The notes under the pieces: generated by a model | The model's input: the letters and a program-made list of their open reading frames with translations, nothing else | Databases searched by the model: none | What the model was told of the DNA's origin: nothing | In this document: one piece after another, positions 49,967-59,550 of the stretch | Layout: every line of letters begins with the position of its first letter | Numbering within the stretch: the first letter of the stretch is position 1 | Assembly (NCBI RefSeq): GCF_000265525.1 | Contig: NC_018015.1 | Span: 1,400,322-1,464,321, forward strand | Reading direction: 5' to 3' | DNA: 64,000 nt | From: Thermococcus cleftensis | GTDB taxonomy: Archaea; Methanobacteriota_B; Thermococci; Thermococcales; Thermococcaceae | Position numbers and translations under genes: made by a program

Positions 49967-50989
49967 TCAGCCCCCGAAGTTCCTTATCCCCTCGACGTCC
50001 CTCCGCTGGACGAGCCGGAGGAGCTTAACGGCGTAGGCTATCTCGATGGCGTTCTCCTCGGGGTCCTCAAGGAGCCCGTCTATGAGCTTCCAGAGCTCCT
50101 CCTCTGCCCTCTTCATCGCCTCCTCAGAATAGCCCGCAAATTCCAGCCCCTTCGCTATCGCGAGGAGCTCTGGAGCGATTAAACTTTTGCTCGATGCTCT
50201 GCTGGTTTCCTCCACCTCGGGGAATTTCTTTGGTGCAACCTTCTTCCCGCTGATCTCCGCCAGGAACTGCCGGAATTCTTCAAGTTCCGGCTCTATGTCG
50301 ATGCCTGCGTTTCGGAGGATCTGGAAGGGGTCTTCAGCGTCGTTGGCAATTGCTCTAGATGTTGCATCGAGATGTTTGACGCTCGATACGTCTGGAATGA
50401 GTTTATCTGCTATTTTTGTTGATTTTTCGAGCGCTTCTCGAATTGTTCTCTTCACGTTTTCGTCAACATACATTCCTCTTCTCTGTAGGATCGTTGCCAA
50501 TAAGTCCACAAATTGATCTGGATTCTTCTTGATGTCAGGGTATCCGCCCCGTGATAGCCACATGCTCAGTGCTTCTCCAACGGCGTGTCCAATTATTCCG
50601 CTTGTGTTGCCCAGCTTTCTTGCGATCGCCAGCGTCAAGAACCCATGGATTATCGGGTAATGCACGCCGTGTGGCGCTTTTTCTCTGCCTGCCTTTTCCC
50701 TGTATTCTGAGTCTTCGATGCTCCGTATGTATATGTAATCTCCCCGATCATCTACGTCAAGGGCATTCCACGCATACTTTTCTGAGTTCTCCGGATCCAC
50801 ACTCTTTAGTATTTTGATAAGTCCCCGCCCCGGGCTTCCATACACGTATCCGATGTTCTTTACCACCTCTTTTGGCAATCCCCATTTCTTTGAGAGTTCT
50901 TCGTATATATCCCTTCGGGGCTTCTCCTTCTTTCCCCCGAATATGAACATCCCAGTCAAAGCTAGAAGCGACACAGTACCACCTATCAA
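49967..50989 (-). CDS. Membrane-anchored hypothetical protein with foreign-like composition
   Basis: A 340-residue protein. One N-terminal TM segment (MIGGTVSLLALTGMFIFGG) is followed by a soluble part, mostly helical, with HGVHYPIIHGFLTLAIARKLGNTSGIIGHAVGEALSMWLSRG (His-rich helical region, about 107-148) and DVSSVKHLDATSRAIANDAEDP. No family recognised. The central part (about 50180-50950) is clearly less GC-rich and uses more AT-ended codons than neighbours, while the last 60 codons look native. This mixed composition may mark transfer or recombination. It lies between the ATPase pair and WtpABC. Confidence 0.75.
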   Translation of the reverse strand: MIGGTVSLLALTGMFIFGGKKEKPRRDIYEELSKKWGLPKEVVKNIGYVYGSPGRGLIKILKSVDPENSEKYAWNALDVDDRGDYIYIRSIEDSEYREKAGREKAPHGVHYPIIHGFLTLAIARKLGNTSGIIGHAVGEALSMWLSRGGYPDIKKNPDQFVDLLATILQRRGMYVDENVKRTIREALEKSTKIADKLIPDVSSVKHLDATSRAIANDAEDPFQILRNAGIDIEPELEEFRQFLAEISGKKVAPKKFPEVEETSRASSKSLIAPELLAIAKGLEFAGYSEEAMKRAEEELWKLIDGLLEDPEENAIEIAYAVKLLRLVQRRDVEGIRNFGG

Positions 50990-51060
50990 ACTTCGCCGGC
51001 AAAAGAGAAAAGGTTTTCGAACCGGGCCGGAGCCCCGGAAAACACATCCATTTACGTTAA

Positions 51061-52158
<1,098 letters not shown>

Positions 52159-52196
52159 GGTTTTTATCTCCTCCCCTCAAATTTTAGGGGATGGCC

Positions 52197-52943
52197 ATGA
52201 AACGGGACTACACCCTCTACTTCTTCGCCGCGCTGGGAAGCTTCCTCGTCGTCTACATAGCCCTCCCGCTGGTCGTCATACTGGTCAAGCAGGCCGCTGA
52301 CCTGGAGATGCTCGTCAAGACCCTCCACGACTCCTACGTAATCGAGGCCCTCATCAACTCCCTCACAACAGCGACTGCAACCGCGCTTATAGCACTCCTC
52401 TTCGGCGTTCCCCTCGGCTACGTTCTGGCGAGGAAGGAGTTCCCGGGAAAAAGCCTCGTGCAGGCCATCGTGGACGTGCCCATAGTCATTCCCCATTCCG
52501 TCGTTGGAATAATGCTCCTCGTTACCTTTTCGAGCGCGATTCTCGACAGCTACACCGGCATAATAGCCGCGATGCTCTTCGTCTCGGCACCCTTTGCCAT
52601 AAACGCCGCGCGCGACGGTTTTCTGGCGGTCGATGAGGAGCTGGAATACGTAGCCAGAACCCTGGGCGCCTCGAGGCTAAGGGCCTTCTTCTCAGTGGCC
52701 CTTCGGATAGCTTTCCCTTCGATAGCGAGCGGTGCGATAATGACGTGGGCGAGAGCCATAAGCGAGGTCGGTGCCATACTCATAATCGCCTACTACCCCA
52801 AAACGGCCCAGGTTCTCGTCATGGAGTACTTCAACAACTACGGCCTGAGGGCGTCGAGGCCGATTTCCGTGATTCTAATCGTGATGAGCCTCACAGTTTT
52901 CGTTATCCTGCGCTGGCTCGTGGGGAGGAAGGCCAATGCTTGA
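52197..52943 (+). CDS. wtpB: Tungstate ABC transporter permease WtpB
   Basis: A 248-residue inner-membrane permease with about six TM helices and the EAA-type coupling loop [29 protein letters not shown] that docks onto the ATPase. Similar to CysT/ModB permeases, but the operon context identifies WtpB. Two ATGs are possible (52191 and 52197); the second has GGGGATGG in front and fits family starts. The stop overlaps the wtpC start by 8 bases. Confidence 0.94.
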   Translation: MKRDYTLYFFAALGSFLVVYIALPLVVILVKQAADLEMLVKTLHDSYVIEALINSLTTATATALIALLFGVPLGYVLARKEFPGKSLVQAIVDVPIVIPHSVVGIMLLVTFSSAILDSYTGIIAAMLFVSAPFAINAARDGFLAVDEELEYVARTLGASRLRAFFSVALRIAFPSIASGAIMTWARAISEVGAILIIAYYPKTAQVLVMEYFNNYGLRASRPISVILIVMSLTVFVILRWLVGRKANA

Positions 52944-53970
52944 GGTTAAGGGAGTCTCCAAGGACTGGAAGGAGTTCCGGCTGAGGGAGATAAGCTTTGA
53001 CGTGAGCGAGGGAGAGCACTTCATAATCCTCGGCCCGAGCGGAGCAGGGAAGACGGTGCTCCTTGAGATAATAGCGGGCATAATCGAGCCCGACTCGGGC
53101 AGGGTTTTCTTGGACGGTGAGGACATAACCGACCTGCCTCCCGAGAGAAGGGGCCTGGCCTACATTCCCCAGAACTACGCGCTGTTTCCTCACATGAGCG
53201 TCTTTGACAACATAGCCTTCGGGCTTAAACTCCGGGGCGTCCCGAGGCCTCAGATTGAGAGGAAGGTCAGGGAAATCGCGGACGTGCTTGGAATAGATCA
53301 CCTCCTCCACCGCAGGCCAAAAACACTGAGCGGTGGGGAGCAGCAGCGCGTGGCGATAGCGAGGGCCCTCGTCATCGAACCGCCGCTCGTTCTGATGGAC
53401 GAGCCCTTCGCCAACCTCGACGTCCAGACGAGGGCCAAGCTTATGGGCGAGATGAAGCGCTGGAGGAAGGAGCTGGGCTTCACCGCTCTGCACGTCACCC
53501 ACTCCTTCGAGGAGGCCATAAGCCTGGGTGACCGCGTTGGCGTGATGCTCGATGGAAGGCTCGTCCAGGTCGGCCCGGTCAGGGAGGTCTTCTCAAGGCC
53601 GGCGAGCGAAGAAGTTGCACGCTTCCTCGGCTTCGAGAACATCATCGAGGGAACCGCGGAGGGGAGGATTCTCAAAACAAACGGTGTTGAGATAGAGCTC
53701 CCGGTTGAGGCAAGTGGAAGGGTCCGCGTTGGTTTGAGGCCCGAGGATATAATCCTGTCCCTTGGGCCCATAAAAACCTCCGCGAGAAATGAATTCGCGG
53801 CCGTGGTTGAGTCGGTTGAGGAGCTCGGCCCCCTGGTCAGGGTTCACCTGGCGGTGGGCGGGCTTTACCTCAGAGCCTTCATAACTCGCTCCTCGATGCT
53901 TGAGATGGGAATAACCAAGGGAAAGAAGGTTTACGTCAGCTTTAAAGCCAGCGCCCTCCATGTATTTTAG
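52936..53970 (+). CDS. wtpC: Tungstate ABC transporter ATP-binding protein WtpC
   Basis: A 344-residue ATPase with Walker [13 protein letters not shown] (about 34), signature [15 protein letters not shown], Walker [13 protein letters not shown] and switch His in [10 protein letters not shown]-terminal regulatory domain (about 240-344; [11 protein letters not shown]) follows, as in ModC where it binds the oxyanion and inhibits transport. Coupled to wtpB. A 38-residue Cys-rich gene follows after 10 bases. Confidence 0.95.
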   Translation: MLEVKGVSKDWKEFRLREISFDVSEGEHFIILGPSGAGKTVLLEIIAGIIEPDSGRVFLDGEDITDLPPERRGLAYIPQNYALFPHMSVFDNIAFGLKLRGVPRPQIERKVREIADVLGIDHLLHRRPKTLSGGEQQRVAIARALVIEPPLVLMDEPFANLDVQTRAKLMGEMKRWRKELGFTALHVTHSFEEAISLGDRVGVMLDGRLVQVGPVREVFSRPASEEVARFLGFENIIEGTAEGRILKTNGVEIELPVEASGRVRVGLRPEDIILSLGPIKTSARNEFAAVVESVEELGPLVRVHLAVGGLYLRAFITRSSMLEMGITKGKKVYVSFKASALHVF

Positions 53971-53980
53971 GGGTGAAAAT

Positions 53981-54097
53981 ATGGTACCGAATCCACCTGA
54001 GGGCTGCGATTGCTACAGTTGCATAGTGCTCGACCGCTGTGCGAGTAGGGAGTGCCTGCTCTGGTGCATGGAGTTCTGGGACGGCGATGACCTCTGA
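53981..54097 (+). CDS. 38-residue six-cysteine protein
   Basis: A short open frame just after wtpC with ATG 53981 and a good ribosome binding site GGGGTGAAAAT. The product starts MVPNPPEGCDCYSC and ends LWCMEFWDGDDL. Cysteines at residues 9, 11, 14, 20, 25 and 29 (C-x-C-x2-C-x5-C-x4-C-x3-C) suggest a small metal- or cluster-binding peptide. Coding-like base use, a proper stop and the 10-base spacing support a real gene co-transcribed with wtpABC. No family recognised; a link to tungsten or molybdenum handling is only suggested by position. Confidence 0.65.
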   Translation: MVPNPPEGCDCYSCIVLDRCASRECLLWCMEFWDGDDL

Positions 54098-54112
54098 TTA
54101 GTCTGGGCAGGT

Positions 54113-54287
54113 CTTGGAGGCTTCAGCTTGTCACTTATCTCAGCGGGTAGGTTTCCGTATACTTCGTTAAGGGCTTCCTCCTCCAGCTCGTCGAGGTGCT
54201 CGTCCCTCCTCGGTATCAGGTTTACCTCTCTAATCTGCCATGATGCTTCGATGTCAAGCTCTTCCTCCGGGATCTGCCTCTCCCCGG
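54113..54287 (-). pseudogene. Detached C-terminal tail of the TsaA-like gene (frame -1)
   Basis: Reading one base out of frame from the G4 run near 54285, this stretch encodes about 58 residues with strong Thermococcus-like composition: IEASWQIREVNLIPRRDEHLDELEEEALNEVY and ISDKLKPPRPAQ. It has no start codon of its own. It is the probable original end of the gene at 54222-54665. Beyond about 54113 the frame stays open into the region antisense to the Cys-rich gene and loses this character. Confidence 0.6.
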
Positions 54288-54665
54288 ACAGTCGAGCCTC
54301 TCCACGAGTATCTTTATGTCCACGACCGGCGTTCCGTTGTGGGCGTCTATCCAGTCGATATAGAGCCTGTTCCCCTCGATACGGTTTATTCTAACGGCGT
54401 AGATGGCCAGGGGGTTGGGTCTGACCGGTGAGCGTGTTGCAAAGACTCCCCTGAGGGGGTTCTCAGGATTGTTGTACGGGTGAACCTTCAGAACGCTCCG
54501 TTTTTCAGGGTTGTCACTCTTGTGAAACCAGAGGATCAGCTTTATCCAGTCCCCCTCGTTGAGGCCGTCTATGGCTTCGTGGAACTTCTGTAGAATCTCT
54601 ATGAAAGTCTCGCCGTTTTTCCTGACGTATCCGACAGGGATAATCTTGAAGGGCTCAACGTCCAT
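54222..54665 (-). CDS. TsaA/TrmO-like tRNA methyltransferase domain, C-terminus frameshifted
   Basis: A 147-residue protein with the TsaA beta-barrel core (FKIIPVGYVRKNGETFIEILQKFHEAIDGLNEGDWIKLILWFHKSD) and the hallmark ATRSPVRPNPLAIYAVRI. TrmO uses AdoMet to N6-methylate t6A in tRNA. After RLDCPG (about 54285) the frame runs into the basic tail RGRSRRKSLTSKHHGRLER and stops at 54222. The frame shifted by one base continues coherently for about 60 residues (ERQIPEEELDIEASWQI, later DEHLDELEEEALNEVYGNLP), ending near 54113. One base seems lost in a run of four Gs (54284-54287 region), so the native C-terminal tail is detached. Confidence 0.82.
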   Translation of the reverse strand: MDVEPFKIIPVGYVRKNGETFIEILQKFHEAIDGLNEGDWIKLILWFHKSDNPEKRSVLKVHPYNNPENPLRGVFATRSPVRPNPLAIYAVRINRIEGNRLYIDWIDAHNGTPVVDIKILVERLDCPGRGRSRRKSLTSKHHGRLER

Positions 54666-54706
54666 AACATCACCAGAAGAAGAAAGGGAGAGGGAGCTAA
54701 AACGCT

Positions 54707-55645
54707 TTATGGAAGGAGGTCGTTGGTGAAACCATCTGCTATAACGGGTGTTTGCTGCTCGCAGTTGGCGAAGGTGTAGTCAAATGCCTCCTCGACAGTG
54801 ACGTCTGGAGTGGCGGGGTCTCCATCGTGGTCGTAGACATCGGCGTAGCCCTCGTTGATGCCCTCAAGGAAGAAGTAGTACGTGAACTGACCGTGTCCCC
54901 ACTCGGCGCTCTCAAGTGAGAACTCCCTTTCCCCAGAGGCCATGACGACTATCCTGCCGTCTGCAGCTAAATCGGTCATTCCACCAGAGTAGCAGCTGTC
55001 GAAGATGAATATTATCCTGTCGGTCGGGAAGTCCTCGAACCAGGCCCTTAGCTGTCCGTCCCATATAAGGATGAAGCTTCCGTCCGGGTTCCCGTCGTGA
55101 GTGACTATCGCTTCGTCAATTACCTCGTCGTCCCCATCATCGGCCCTTCCGGTTGAACCGTGACCGCTGAAGTAGAACACAACCTCATCTCCCGGCTGGA
55201 CCTTCGACTTGAGCTCCATAACCGCGTTGTATATGTTGTAGAAGCTCGCGTCCATGTTGAGGAGGAGGATTACGTTCTCTGGCTTGAAGCCGTAGACGTT
55301 AATCAGCGTATCGTAGACCAGCTGAGCATCATCGTCCGTGTACTGGAGGTCGCTTGATGTGCCCGGATAGTCGGCTATGCCTATGACTATCGCATACTTT
55401 TCACCCTCAACTGGGGCTCCGAGGATACCTGTTGCTGCGGTTGTGGTGCTTGTTCCTCCACCTCTTCCGCCGCGGAATCCTCCGGCCTTTGGAATGTAGT
55501 CTACAGTTATCTTGTGCCCTATCGTCACGTCCTCTGCGTACAGGGGTTTGGAGTAGTCTATCCCGTGCCTCTGCTGGACAGAGGCGACCATTGGTAGACT
55601 TAGCAGAACTACTAACACCACAACTATGGCTGAAAGCTTCTTCAT
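54707..55645 (-). CDS. Secreted caspase-like cysteine peptidase (C14/gingipain-like clan)
   Basis: A 312-residue exported protein. The signal peptide MKKLSAIVVVLVVLLSLPMVAS is followed by a Gly/Thr-rich linker (GGFRGGRGGGTSTTT, about 55-70) and a caspase-hemoglobinase fold. YAIVIGIADYPG opens the domain (84-95); catalytic His162 is in FYFSGHGS and Cys218 in FIFDSCYSGG. It may cleave after basic or acidic residues, unknown. The unusually acidic surface and the leader suggest extracellular action. Divergent from the MoxR operon with 205 bases between start codons. A longer start at 55714 would precede the TATA and is rejected. Confidence 0.88.
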   Translation of the reverse strand: MKKLSAIVVVLVVLLSLPMVASVQQRHGIDYSKPLYAEDVTIGHKITVDYIPKAGGFRGGRGGGTSTTTAATGILGAPVEGEKYAIVIGIADYPGTSSDLQYTDDDAQLVYDTLINVYGFKPENVILLLNMDASFYNIYNAVMELKSKVQPGDEVVFYFSGHGSTGRADDGDDEVIDEAIVTHDGNPDGSFILIWDGQLRAWFEDFPTDRIIFIFDSCYSGGMTDLAADGRIVVMASGEREFSLESAEWGHGQFTYYFFLEGINEGYADVYDHDGDPATPDVTVEEAFDYTFANCEQQTPVIADGFTNDLLP

Positions 55646-55743
55646 GTGGACCACCGATGTTAAATATAGACTAATGTATAAAAATTTTCCTCTGACGAGG
55701 ACAACCATTTGCAAATCTTCGCGGGAGCGTTACCTCTCCCAAA

Positions 55744-55781
55744 GGTTTAAATACTCACGGCATTTTCACATCTTAAGATGT
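55744..55781 (+). promoter_or_regulatory. MoxR operon promoter with palindromic operator
   Basis: The TATA-like GGTTTAAATACTC (55744-55756) is followed by the perfect 14-base palindrome ACATCTTAAGATGT (55768-55781) at the expected transcription start. That location suits a repressor site. A related 15-base palindrome AACATCTCAGATGTT occurs upstream of RuBisCO (31001-31015). A leader of about 70 bases precedes the TTG start at 55851. Confidence 0.5.
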
Positions 55782-55850
55782 TAAGGAGTATCTAACTTAT
55801 GCTGCTAATTTGAAAACAATCCCCATATTAATTCGGTGGGGGGATAGAAA

Positions 55851-56822
55851 TTGCTCGGGATTGAACAGGCTCGTGAGATTTCCAGGGAGATAGTTGAAAC
55901 GATCTCGGAGGTTTTTATTGGTAACGAGGTCGTCGTCAGGAAGACTCTGGCTGCCGCGCTTGTGAATGGGAATGTCCTCTTCGAGGATTACCCCGGACTG
56001 GGGAAGACGCTTTTAGCCAAAGCCTTCGCCAAGACTCTGGGATTGAACTACAAGCGCGTCCAATTCACTCCAGACTTACTCCCGGCCGACATTCTCGGAA
56101 CCAAAGTCTGGCGCCAAAACCAGGGAACCTTTGAACTCATTAAAGGCCCAATCTTCACGAACGTCCTTCTCGCAGACGAGATAAACCGCGCACCTCCAAA
56201 AACCCAATCCGCCCTCCTGGAAGCCATGGAGGAGCGACAGGTGACGATTGAGGGTGAAACCTTCCCGCTTGAGAAGCCCTTCTTCGTCATTGCAACCCAG
56301 AATCCGATTGAGTTTGAGGGGACTTACCCATTGCCCGAGGCTCAGTTGGATCGTTTTCTGCTCCGCTTGCGTGTGGGTTATCCGAAGCGTTTGGAGGACG
56401 AGGTGGCGATCCTTGAGGCGAGGCTGGAGTGGGGCAAGGACGATCCGACGGTTGATTTGAAGCCAGTCATCGATCGGGAAACCTTCCTTGAGATGCAGGG
56501 GCTGGTTGAAAGAAAAATCTTCATCAGCGGTGACTTGTTGAGGTACATAGTCGAACTCGTCAGGAATGCCCGTGCCGACGGTCGTGTGGAGGCCGGCCCG
56601 AGTCCCAGGGGCGCGATAGCGCTGATGAAAGTCGCCAAGGCGAATGCTTTACTTGAGGGCAGGGACTTCGTGCTCCCCGACGACATCAAGGACTTCGCCC
56701 TAGACGTTCTGGCGCATAGGATTGTCATCAAGCCTGAGTACGCCTTTGAGGGGGTGAGTGGAGAGGAGGTCGTCAGGGAGGCCCTCAAGAAAACCCCCGT
56801 GCCCAAGGGCGAGGAAAAATGA
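55851..56822 (+). CDS. MoxR-family AAA+ ATPase
   Basis: A 323-residue AAA+ chaperone-like ATPase: Walker A DYPGLGKTLLAKAF, Walker B VLLADEINRAPPKTQSALLEAMEERQVTIEG, sensor 1 FVIATQNPIEFEGTYPLPEAQLDRF, and sensor 2 region SPRGAIALM. MoxR proteins act on partners carrying VWA/DUF58 domains in complex maturation. TTG start with GGGGGGATAGAAA upstream. First gene of a five-gene operon in which each gene overlaps the next or nearly so. Confidence 0.95.
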   Translation: MLGIEQAREISREIVETISEVFIGNEVVVRKTLAAALVNGNVLFEDYPGLGKTLLAKAFAKTLGLNYKRVQFTPDLLPADILGTKVWRQNQGTFELIKGPIFTNVLLADEINRAPPKTQSALLEAMEERQVTIEGETFPLEKPFFVIATQNPIEFEGTYPLPEAQLDRFLLRLRVGYPKRLEDEVAILEARLEWGKDDPTVDLKPVIDRETFLEMQGLVERKIFISGDLLRYIVELVRNARADGRVEAGPSPRGAIALMKVAKANALLEGRDFVLPDDIKDFALDVLAHRIVIKPEYAFEGVSGEEVVREALKKTPVPKGEEK

Positions 56823-58720
56823 AGGGGGAACGCGCCGCGCTTCTCCTCCTCACAATGGTGTTTCTGGCTACCCTCACGCTCGGCTACTCCACGCTCCCCT
56901 ATGCGGGCCCAGAGGGAGGCCTGACTAGGAGTCTGTTAGATGCACTGTTCTCAGACAGGCCGGGTGAGGAGGGCCGTCCCTCCTCTGGGGGCGTCTTCTC
57001 TTTCAGGGCCGGCTTTCCGAACTCGGACTTTACCTTTAAGCCCTCCAACATACACGTCGATTGCCCTGTGGCGGTTCTCCCGGACGACCCGATGCTAGTC
57101 TGCACAGATGGGCCTGCCAAGAGTCTGCCGGTCCTTCCGAACCGCGAGCCTGAAAACATGGTGGTCTGGTACGACGGCGTCTACTACGTGCCCAGGGTGT
57201 ACTCTCAGAGGGGAGTTACCATGCTCAAGGGGATCAACCCCGCTCCCTTTACCGTTGATACTGACAGGCCCCTCGTCCTGATGACCTACCTGCGGAGCGC
57301 AAGTCTGGAGTTCAGGGAAAACTCCCCCGGCGGGACAGTTAGCGTTTTCAGTGCACTCCCGGTCGAGGAGGAGTCAGTGGAGGAGGAAAATGGGTACAGG
57401 ATTCACAGGTACAGGCTGGGTCCAGTGAACAGGTCGATGAGGCCAGGATATTACCCCTTTTTCGTCACGGTCAATTCCACGAACGGGACGGTGGCGCTCC
57501 TGATGTGGGTGGCACTGCTCGAAAAACCCATCGTTGAGATAACGGACTATCCCGCGGTTGTGGGGGGAGACGGTTCGATCTGGGTCACCGTCAGGGGGAC
57601 CGTCCGGTATCCCGATGGAAGCCCCGTTGATGGTGGGGTCGTCTGGATAACCCTGAACGAGACCAAGGGAAAAGCGGGAATTTTCCTGGGCCAGAGCACC
57701 GTCAGGAACGGCAGGTTCGAGGTCAAGGGCTTCATAGGGCCGGGACAGCCGCCGGGCAGCTATCACGTCATCGCCTACTACCGGGGTTACATGGCTTACC
57801 CCTCGAACAGCGATCCCCTTATGGTGATCAGGCGAAAACCTGAGGTGTCGGCGAGGCTTGAAAACGGAACTCTGAGGCTCAGTCTCTACTGGAGGGACGT
57901 CCCCCTCGCCAACGAGGCCGTAACCCTGTCCGTGGGTTCCGAGGTTCTCACGCTGAAAACCGACGACGAGGGCTACGTGACCCTCAACCTGACCCAGGAG
58001 AACGTAACCTCCATCAGAGTTATGTACGGGGGAAGCACCTACTACCTCCCAATCAACGAGACCGTTCAGCTCGCTGTTGGGGACGGGCCCTCTACCAGGG
58101 CGGAAGGTCCATCTCTCCTCGAAAGGCTCCTTGGACTTTTGAAGGCCTTCGCCGGAATCTTTAGGGTCCTGTTCCCGCTGTTGGCAGTCATCGCTATCGC
58201 CGGTGCAGGATACAGCGTCTACTCGAAGAAACGGGCCGAGCTGAGGCTCGTTCCACAGTTTAAGCTGTCAATGGAGAGAGTGGGGTTCTTGAAGCCCTCG
58301 CGCAGGGTGTTTCTTCCGGGTGAGGCGGTTAAGGTTTCCCTCTCTGACGAGGCGGAGCTGTTCCTCGACGGCGAATCGCTGGGATTCGGAAGGGAGTTCA
58401 CGCTGGAGCTTGGAGAGGGCTGCCACGTCCTTTCCGCTGGAGGTCAGGAGATCGAGCTGTACGTCCTTCCCCCGAGGGAGGCGGTGATTAAGGCCTACGA
58501 GCTTCACTTCCTCCCGTTCGCTTCCTCCAACGGCGTTCCGGAGAGACCTATGACGCCCCTTGAGATCGAGCACCTGCTTGAGGAGAAGGGTCTCGACGGA
58601 AAACCTCTGCGCGGGATCACCCGGGTCTTCGTCAGGGCAAAGTACTCGGAACACCCGGTTGGGAAGGACGATTTCATCGCTCTCCTCGAGGGGTTGAGGG
58701 AACTGGGGGTGGTTGAATGA
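56819..58720 (+). CDS. Membrane-anchored ectodomain protein with DUF4129-like tail
   Basis: A 633-residue type I membrane protein. The signal peptide is MKGERAALLLLTMVFLATLTLGYS. The ectodomain (about 30-440) includes a transglutaminase-linked-type beta region and Ig-like repeats (VEITDYPAVVGGDGSIWVTVRGTVRYPDGSPVDGG). One TM helix FRVLFPLLAVIAIAGAGYSVY lies at about 448-468. The cytosolic region ends with a DUF4129-like helical segment (LEIEHLLEEKGLDGKPLRGITRVFVRAKYSEHPVGKDDF). Overlaps moxR by 4 bases (ATGA). Not matched to a known Bat protein; likely part of an envelope complex. Confidence 0.82.
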   Translation: MKGERAALLLLTMVFLATLTLGYSTLPYAGPEGGLTRSLLDALFSDRPGEEGRPSSGGVFSFRAGFPNSDFTFKPSNIHVDCPVAVLPDDPMLVCTDGPAKSLPVLPNREPENMVVWYDGVYYVPRVYSQRGVTMLKGINPAPFTVDTDRPLVLMTYLRSASLEFRENSPGGTVSVFSALPVEEESVEEENGYRIHRYRLGPVNRSMRPGYYPFFVTVNSTNGTVALLMWVALLEKPIVEITDYPAVVGGDGSIWVTVRGTVRYPDGSPVDGGVVWITLNETKGKAGIFLGQSTVRNGRFEVKGFIGPGQPPGSYHVIAYYRGYMAYPSNSDPLMVIRRKPEVSARLENGTLRLSLYWRDVPLANEAVTLSVGSEVLTLKTDDEGYVTLNLTQENVTSIRVMYGGSTYYLPINETVQLAVGDGPSTRAEGPSLLERLLGLLKAFAGIFRVLFPLLAVIAIAGAGYSVYSKKRAELRLVPQFKLSMERVGFLKPSRRVFLPGEAVKVSLSDEAELFLDGESLGFGREFTLELGEGCHVLSAGGQEIELYVLPPREAVIKAYELHFLPFASSNGVPERPMTPLEIEHLLEEKGLDGKPLRGITRVFVRAKYSEHPVGKDDFIALLEGLRELGVVE

Positions 58721-59550
58721 CTAAACTTAGAATAAGCGACGAACTCAGGAGCTTCGCGAGTAACATGTTCACCTGGAGCGTCTTGGGGTTCATGTCCATG
58801 GACTTTCATACTGGCCTGCTCTTCGGTGCCGGTGCGGCAGTTGCCGGAACGGCAAAATACGTCGAGAGGTACAGGGATCTACTGGCCAGGAGTCTTGGTT
58901 TTGCCATAATGTCGCTTGCGATTTTCCTGTTCCGCTCCGACTCGTGGTTCCGGCTCTTTGCGGTGTCGTTCCTTGCCTGGGTGGCCATCGTTTACCTCAT
59001 CGCCTACGTTCTCCGCGTCCGGTACGAAAACGACTTTCTCGAGAGGAACTTCCTTGGGGTTGCGGCCGTTGGGGCGATATCATCGTTTATGCTCGCCTAT
59101 CCCTCCAGAGGTTCCTCGTTCGTGCTCGTTTCATACCTCTTCACCTCCCTGGCCGTGCTTTATCTGGTATACCTTGTCTCGAGCTACGTCTCCTCGAAGA
59201 GAACTGGCAGAAGGAAGATGGGCCTCCTGCCCCTACCCGACCTGGAGCCAAGGAAGGACACCTACTCCAGGGACCTGGGGCGGGTAGTGAGGGCGTTCGT
59301 CGAGAAGGGTGACCGGGCGCCTCTGCTGGTGTTCATCATAAGGAACTCCCCGAAGAGACTTTACGATTCCCACCTTGAGGAGATAATACGGCCCGTTGCC
59401 AATTACCGGGAATCCCCCGTTTCCCCTCTGGCACCTCCCTGGCTGGTTGAAAAGAAGGCAGAGGAAGAGAAGGAAAGGAGGGCCCTGCTGGTTCAGGAGC
59501 TGGTCAAGAGGCTCGAAACCCACGGGGGGATCGGGAAATGGAACGGCTGA
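58717..59550 (+). CDS. Polytopic membrane protein of the MoxR operon
   Basis: A 277-residue protein with about five TM helices in the first 160 residues (SVLGFMSMDFHTGLLFGAGAAVAG, LGFAIMSLAIFLF, LFAVSFLAWVAIVYLIAYVL, LGVAAVGAISSFMLAY, LVSYLFTSLAVLYLVYLV). The cytosolic tail has KKAEEEKERRALLVQELVKRLE, a likely coiled coil. Overlaps the upstream stop by 4 bases and the DUF58 gene by 13. No family recognised. Confidence 0.8.
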   Translation: MTKLRISDELRSFASNMFTWSVLGFMSMDFHTGLLFGAGAAVAGTAKYVERYRDLLARSLGFAIMSLAIFLFRSDSWFRLFAVSFLAWVAIVYLIAYVLRVRYENDFLERNFLGVAAVGAISSFMLAYPSRGSSFVLVSYLFTSLAVLYLVYLVSSYVSSKRTGRRKMGLLPLPDLEPRKDTYSRDLGRVVRAFVEKGDRAPLLVFIIRNSPKRLYDSHLEEIIRPVANYRESPVSPLAPPWLVEKKAEEEKERRALLVQELVKRLETHGGIGKWNG

